DNA of 8,299 bases from Cytophagales bacterium (GTDB lineage: Bacteria; Bacteroidota; Bacteroidia; Cytophagales; ES-bin-26). The notes beneath the pieces are model-generated. The model was not told the DNA's origin and made no database searches. It saw only the letters and a program-made list of their open reading frames with translations. Made by a program: the position numbers and the translations under genes. The stretch is from NCBI GenBank assembly GCA_014379925.1, contig JACMKY010000011.1:1-8299 (forward strand), given 5' to 3'. Below, in pieces: positions 5,243-8,299 of this stretch; position 1 is the stretch's first letter; the number at the start of each line of letters is the position of its first letter.

Positions 5243-8047
5243 ATGGAAGCAGTTTCTAGCAACTCCCTGTACGTTCCGAGCATGGAACACGATTCCTGCG
5301 GTACGGGGTTCGTCGCTCACCTGAAGGGTGAAAAATCCCACGGCATCATTACCGATGCCATCACCATGCTGGAAAATATGGAACACCGGGGCGCGTGCGG
5401 TTGCGAGCCGGAAACGGGCGACGGGGCGGGCATCCTCTTCCAGACGCCAGATCAGTTCCTGCGGGAAGAATGCGCGTTGCTGGGCATCGCGTTGCCGGAA
5501 TTCGGGCAGTACGGCGTGGGGATGCTCTTTTTCTCCTCCGACGAAGTCCTTCGCCAGACCAGCCGGCAACTCGTGGACGGCTGCATCGACGAACTGGGAT
5601 TTGAACGGCTGGGCTACCGACCAGTGCCTGTCAACCCGGCAGGGGTGGGTCCTTCGGCATTGGCCACCCAGCCCCGCATTGAGCAGGTCTTCGTGCGGTT
5701 GAAATCCGGGGCTGATCCGGCTACGCTCGAAAGAAAGCTGTTCGTGCTCAAAAACCGCACCACCCACCTCATTAACCGGGCGTTGGGCAATTCCGACGAT
5801 TTCTACATCGTTTCTTTCTCCCACAAAATCCTCATCTACAAGGGGCAACTCCGCACCCTCCAGCTTCGCGGCTACTACCCCGACTTGCGGGATGAGCGGG
5901 TGGTTTCGGCCCTGGCCCTGATCCATTCCCGTTTTTCCACCAACACCGTGCCCAAGTGGAAGCTGGCGCAACCGTTCCGGTACCTGGCCCACAACGGCGA
6001 AATCAACACCATCCGGGGCAACGTGAACTGGATGAAATCGAAGGAAGCGCAACTGGCCTCTTCCCTGTTCACCCCGGAAGAAATGGACCTGCTTCACCCC
6101 ATCTGCAACCCCGCCGATTCGGACTCGGCCAACCTCGATAGCCTGGTGGAATTGCTGGTGCTGAGCGGCCGTTCGCTGCCGCACGCCATGATGATGCTCA
6201 TTCCCGAAGCCTGGCAGGAAAACACGGTGATGGACGACACCAAGCGGGCTTTCTACGAGTACCACGCCTCGCTGATGGAACCTTGGGACGGACCCGCCTC
6301 CGTTTGCTTTACCGACGGCCACCTGGTGGGGGCCACGCTGGACCGGAACGGGCTGCGGCCTTCGCGCTACTGCCTGACCACCGACGACCGCCTGATCATG
6401 GCTTCCGAGGCGGGGGCCCTGCCGGTGGATCAGGCGAAAGTACGGTTGAAAGGCCGCCTGCAACCCGGGCGCATGTTCGTGGCCGATCTGGCGCAGGGGC
6501 GCATCATCAGCGACGAGGAAATCAAACGGGACATCTGCGCGCGGCAACCCTACCGCCAATGGCTGGACGAAAACCAGGTTCACCTGGACGACTTGCCCGA
6601 ATCTTTCGTGGCGACCGAACCCCGCCCGGAAGGCAAGTCCCTGGTGCAACGGCAGCTGATGTTCGGCTACACCGCCGAGGACCTGAAAATGATCCTGCAG
6701 CCCATGGCCGAGGGCGGCAAGGAGCCGGTGGGTTCCATGGGTGCCGACACGCCGCTGGCGGTGCTTTCCAACCAGAGCCAACACCTGTCGAATTACTTCA
6801 AGCAGTTGTTTGCCCAAGTGAGCAACCCGCCCATCGACCCCATCCGCGAACGGCTGGTGATGTCGCTCTTTACCGGGCTGGGTCCGGAACTGAACCTGCT
6901 GGCCGAAACGCCCGCCCACTGCAAGCAGATCCAGGTGACGCAACCCGTGCTGACCAACCGGGAACTGGACAAACTCAAATACATCCACCACCCGGATTTC
7001 CGGACCAAGGTCATCAGCACCGTTTTTGCGGCCAACGACGCGGCGGGTACCCTGGAGGCCGCCGTAGACGCCGTTTGTCACCAGGCGGAAGAAGCGGTCG
7101 GCGAGGGCTATAACCTGCTGATTCTTTCCGACCGGGCGGCCAGCCGTACCCACGCCCCCATTCCCTCACTGCTGGCCATCGGGGCCGTTCACCGTTGGCT
7201 GATCAAGAAACGGATCCGGGCGGAGGTTGGCTTGGTGGTGGAGGCCGGGGACGCGCGGGAAACCCACCACTTCGCCACGTTGCTGGGCTACGGGGCTTCG
7301 GCCGTCAATCCCTACGTGGCTTTCCAAACGATTGCGGCCCTCGGCGAAGGCGGGAAACTCGCCGGCCCGGGTGGGGCCAACGCCCTCGACAATTACGTCC
7401 GCGCCGTCGGACACGGTTTGTTGAAGGTATTTTCCAAGATGGGCATTTCCACCCTGCAGTCGTACCAGGGGGCGCAGATATTCGAGATCCTGGGCCTCAA
7501 TTCGCACGTGGTCGAGAAATGCTTCTTCAAGACCGTTTCCCGCATCGAGGGGCTGGACTTCGACGGCATTGCCCGGGAATCCCTCACCAACCACCGGCTG
7601 GCCTACCCGGCCAAACCCATCCTCACCCCCCGGCTGGAAGTGGGCGGCTTCTACCAGTGGAAACGGACGGGCGAATTCCACCTGTTCAATCCCGAAACCA
7701 TTCACTTGCTGCAGCATTCCACCAAACGCAACGACTACCAGATCTACCAGAAATACGCCCGCACGATCAACCACCAGGTGGAAAAGGCCTGCACCCTGCG
7801 CGGTCTGCTGGAGTTCAAGCCGCGCCAGCGGATTTCCCTGGCCGAAGTGGAACCGAAGGAAGCCATTTTCCAGCGATTCGCTACCGGCGCCATGTCGTTC
7901 GGCTCCATTTCCCACGAGGCCCACACCACGCTGGCGATCGCGATGAACCGCATCGGCGGCAAGAGCAACAGCGGCGAAGGCGGCGAGGACGAGATCCGCT
8001 TCGAGCGCAAGGCCAACGGCGACTTGGAACGATCGGCCATCCCGTAA
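5243..8047 (+). pseudogene. gltB: glutamate synthase large subunit, 3'-truncated (glutaminase + central domain only)
   Basis: GltB transfers glutamine amide nitrogen to 2-oxoglutarate in the GOGAT arm of ammonium assimilation. The product starts MEAVSSNSLY and reaches the class II amidotransferase nucleophile at Cys19 (HDSCGTGF), implying an 18-residue propeptide. The glutaminase domain is intact: EHRGACG with TGDGAGIL (47-65), RFSTNTVPKW (from 230), HNGEINT (250-256) and DRNGLRPSRY (from 367). The central domain follows (about 475-770), including HAPIPSLLA and GYGASAVNP. The FMN/synthase domain has only begun: FATGAMSFGSISHEAH, then GGKSNSGEGGEDE and LERSAI. After that the frame reads Pro-stop, where the family continues with KQVASGRFG. 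The family is about 1,500 residues; this has 934, so most FMN contacts, the 3Fe-4S cysteines and the C-terminal beta-helix are missing. The loss coincides with foreign antisense sequence, so it is a broken or chimeric end, not a natural short form. It could hydrolyse glutamine at most. No Shine-Dalgarno sequence precedes the ATG. Confidence 0.9.
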
Positions 8048-8181
8048 ACCATCTGCACGATCCTGATACCCGGATAGCGATCTTTCAGCGTTTCTTCAAA
8101 GCCGTTCTCGCGCTCCATGGTGGACGCGCTGCCAGGCATAAAGCCAACGACAGCTACTTCCCCTTGCCCATTTAGCTTTTC
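8023..8181 (-). pseudogene. internal fragment of an RbsB-type sugar-binding periplasmic protein
   Basis: Read on the minus strand, this stretch encodes EKLNGQGEVAVVGFMPGSAS followed by TMERENGFEETLKDRYPGIR and then IVQMVYGMADRSK. The pattern 'GxVAVxGxxPGSASTxxRxxGFxExLKxxYPxIxIV...GxADRxK' is typical of the hinge and second lobe of periplasmic-binding-protein (Peripla_BP_4/RbsB) components of sugar ABC transporters. About 53 residues out of a usual 300 or more are present. On its upstream side a stop (TGA at 8182-8184, minus strand) precedes it. On its downstream side the reading frame passes into DNA that is gltB on the other strand. There is therefore no start, signal peptide or C terminus. 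The recognisable match is strong given its length. It is a gene remnant or one piece of a chimeric sequence. Confidence 0.65.
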
Positions 8182-8218
8182 TCAATAATGAGTGCGGCCT
8201 GAAGCACTCATTAGAAAA
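8177..8218. repeat. strong hairpin at the junction beyond the sugar-binding-protein fragment
   Basis: TAATGAGTGC (8186-8195) and GCACTCATTA (8204-8213) form a perfect ten-pair stem with an eight-base loop. TTTTCT (8177-8182) and AGAAAA (8213-8218) can prolong the pairing if a few bases bulge out on the left arm. In either direction the stem is not followed by a T tract (GAAAAAA on +, TTGAGAAAAG on -), so it is not a standard terminator. Its position exactly where recognisable homology ends suggests an element end or recombination site, but this is inference. Confidence 0.5.
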
Positions 8219-8219
8219 A

Positions 8220-8299
8220 ATGTGCACCTGCATACACTGGGGGTTCTGCTACTACAAAGAAGCCCTCCACCATTGGGGCGACTGTCCGAGTTTAGAATA
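8220..8299 (+). CDS. unrecognised Cys/Trp/His-rich ORF, open at the window end
   Basis: From ATG 8220 the frame reads MCTCIHWGFCYYKEALHHWG and then DCPSLE, running off the window with no stop. Four cysteines, three histidines and two tryptophans in 26 residues are unusual and could hint at a metal-binding or zinc-ribbon-like start. The frame is open further upstream to 8142, but that part overlaps the hairpin and the antisense sugar-binding-protein fragment, so ATG 8220, preceded by AGAAAAA, is the more reasonable start. I do not recognise the family. It may also be the edge of a non-coding sequence. Confidence 0.22.
   Translation, partial: MCTCIHWGFCYYKEALHHWGDCPSLE

Noticed and set aside
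5228..7153. Long minus-strand open frame (641 codons) opposite gltB
   Set aside because: It is the antisense shadow of a well-conserved GC-rich gene. Its product is rich in His, Gln and Arg with no recognisable domain, while the + strand frame matches GltB throughout.
8164..8173. Third partial copy (TTGCCCATTT) of the 14-bp repeat
   Set aside because: Only ten bases match, and they lie inside the coding frame of the sugar-binding-protein fragment; coincidence is likely.
1..8299. CRISPR arrays, tRNA or rRNA genes, complete insertion sequences, prophage genes
   Set aside because: I looked for regularly spaced repeats, tRNA-like cloverleaf ends and transposase or integrase motifs and found none.

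Overview
The window looks like chromosomal DNA of a GC-rich member of the Bacteroidota. Three things point that way. Two start regions carry the phylum's TAnnTTTG promoter -7 box, one of them with a matching TTTG -33 box at 19-nt spacing. Start codons lack clear Shine-Dalgarno sequences. The left part holds the C-terminal tail of a type IX secretion (PorU2-like) protein, a system restricted to this phylum. I cannot name the genus; a Saprospiria- or Cytophagia-like lineage is a guess from GC content.

Layout. Positions 1-311 are the 3' end of a zeta-toxin/AAA-type kinase gene of lower GC, cut by the window edge. It abuts, without spacing, a headless GC-rich 3' fragment of a PorU2-like gene (to 621). 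Next come three intact housekeeping genes on the + strand: mtaB (739-2061, tRNA methylthiotransferase) with a promoter box five bases before its ATG, then cydA (2217-3539) and cydB (3588-4619), the two core subunits of a cytochrome bd quinol oxidase, behind a textbook Bacteroidota promoter (2154-2184). A 623-base intergenic region (4620-5242) follows. It contains a GC-rich, potentially structured segment bounded by a 9-bp inverted repeat, a strong hairpin terminator (4834-4870), and an AT-rich leader with a 14-bp direct repeat and a 9-bp inverted repeat. The last large gene is gltB (5243-8047), the glutamate synthase large subunit. It is complete through the glutaminase and central domains but stops shortly after entering the FMN/synthase domain.

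The gltB reading frame does not end naturally. At 8023-8041 it runs into an antisense fragment (about 160 bp) of an RbsB-type sugar-binding protein. That fragment itself ends near 8181 beside a perfect 10-bp-stem hairpin, followed by AT-richer sequence with a short unrecognised ORF open to the window end. Both ends of the window are therefore mosaics of unrelated gene pieces around an ordinary core. The two readings are genuine rearrangement, or chimeric assembly if this window is a whole short contig.

Functionally the intact genes are core metabolism: tRNA modification, microaerobic respiration and ammonium assimilation. I found no defence island, CRISPR array, tRNA, rRNA or complete mobile element, and I do not see a convincing new multi-gene system. 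The parts most worth a second look are the junctions, the intergenic structured segment and the short-Q-loop cytochrome bd.
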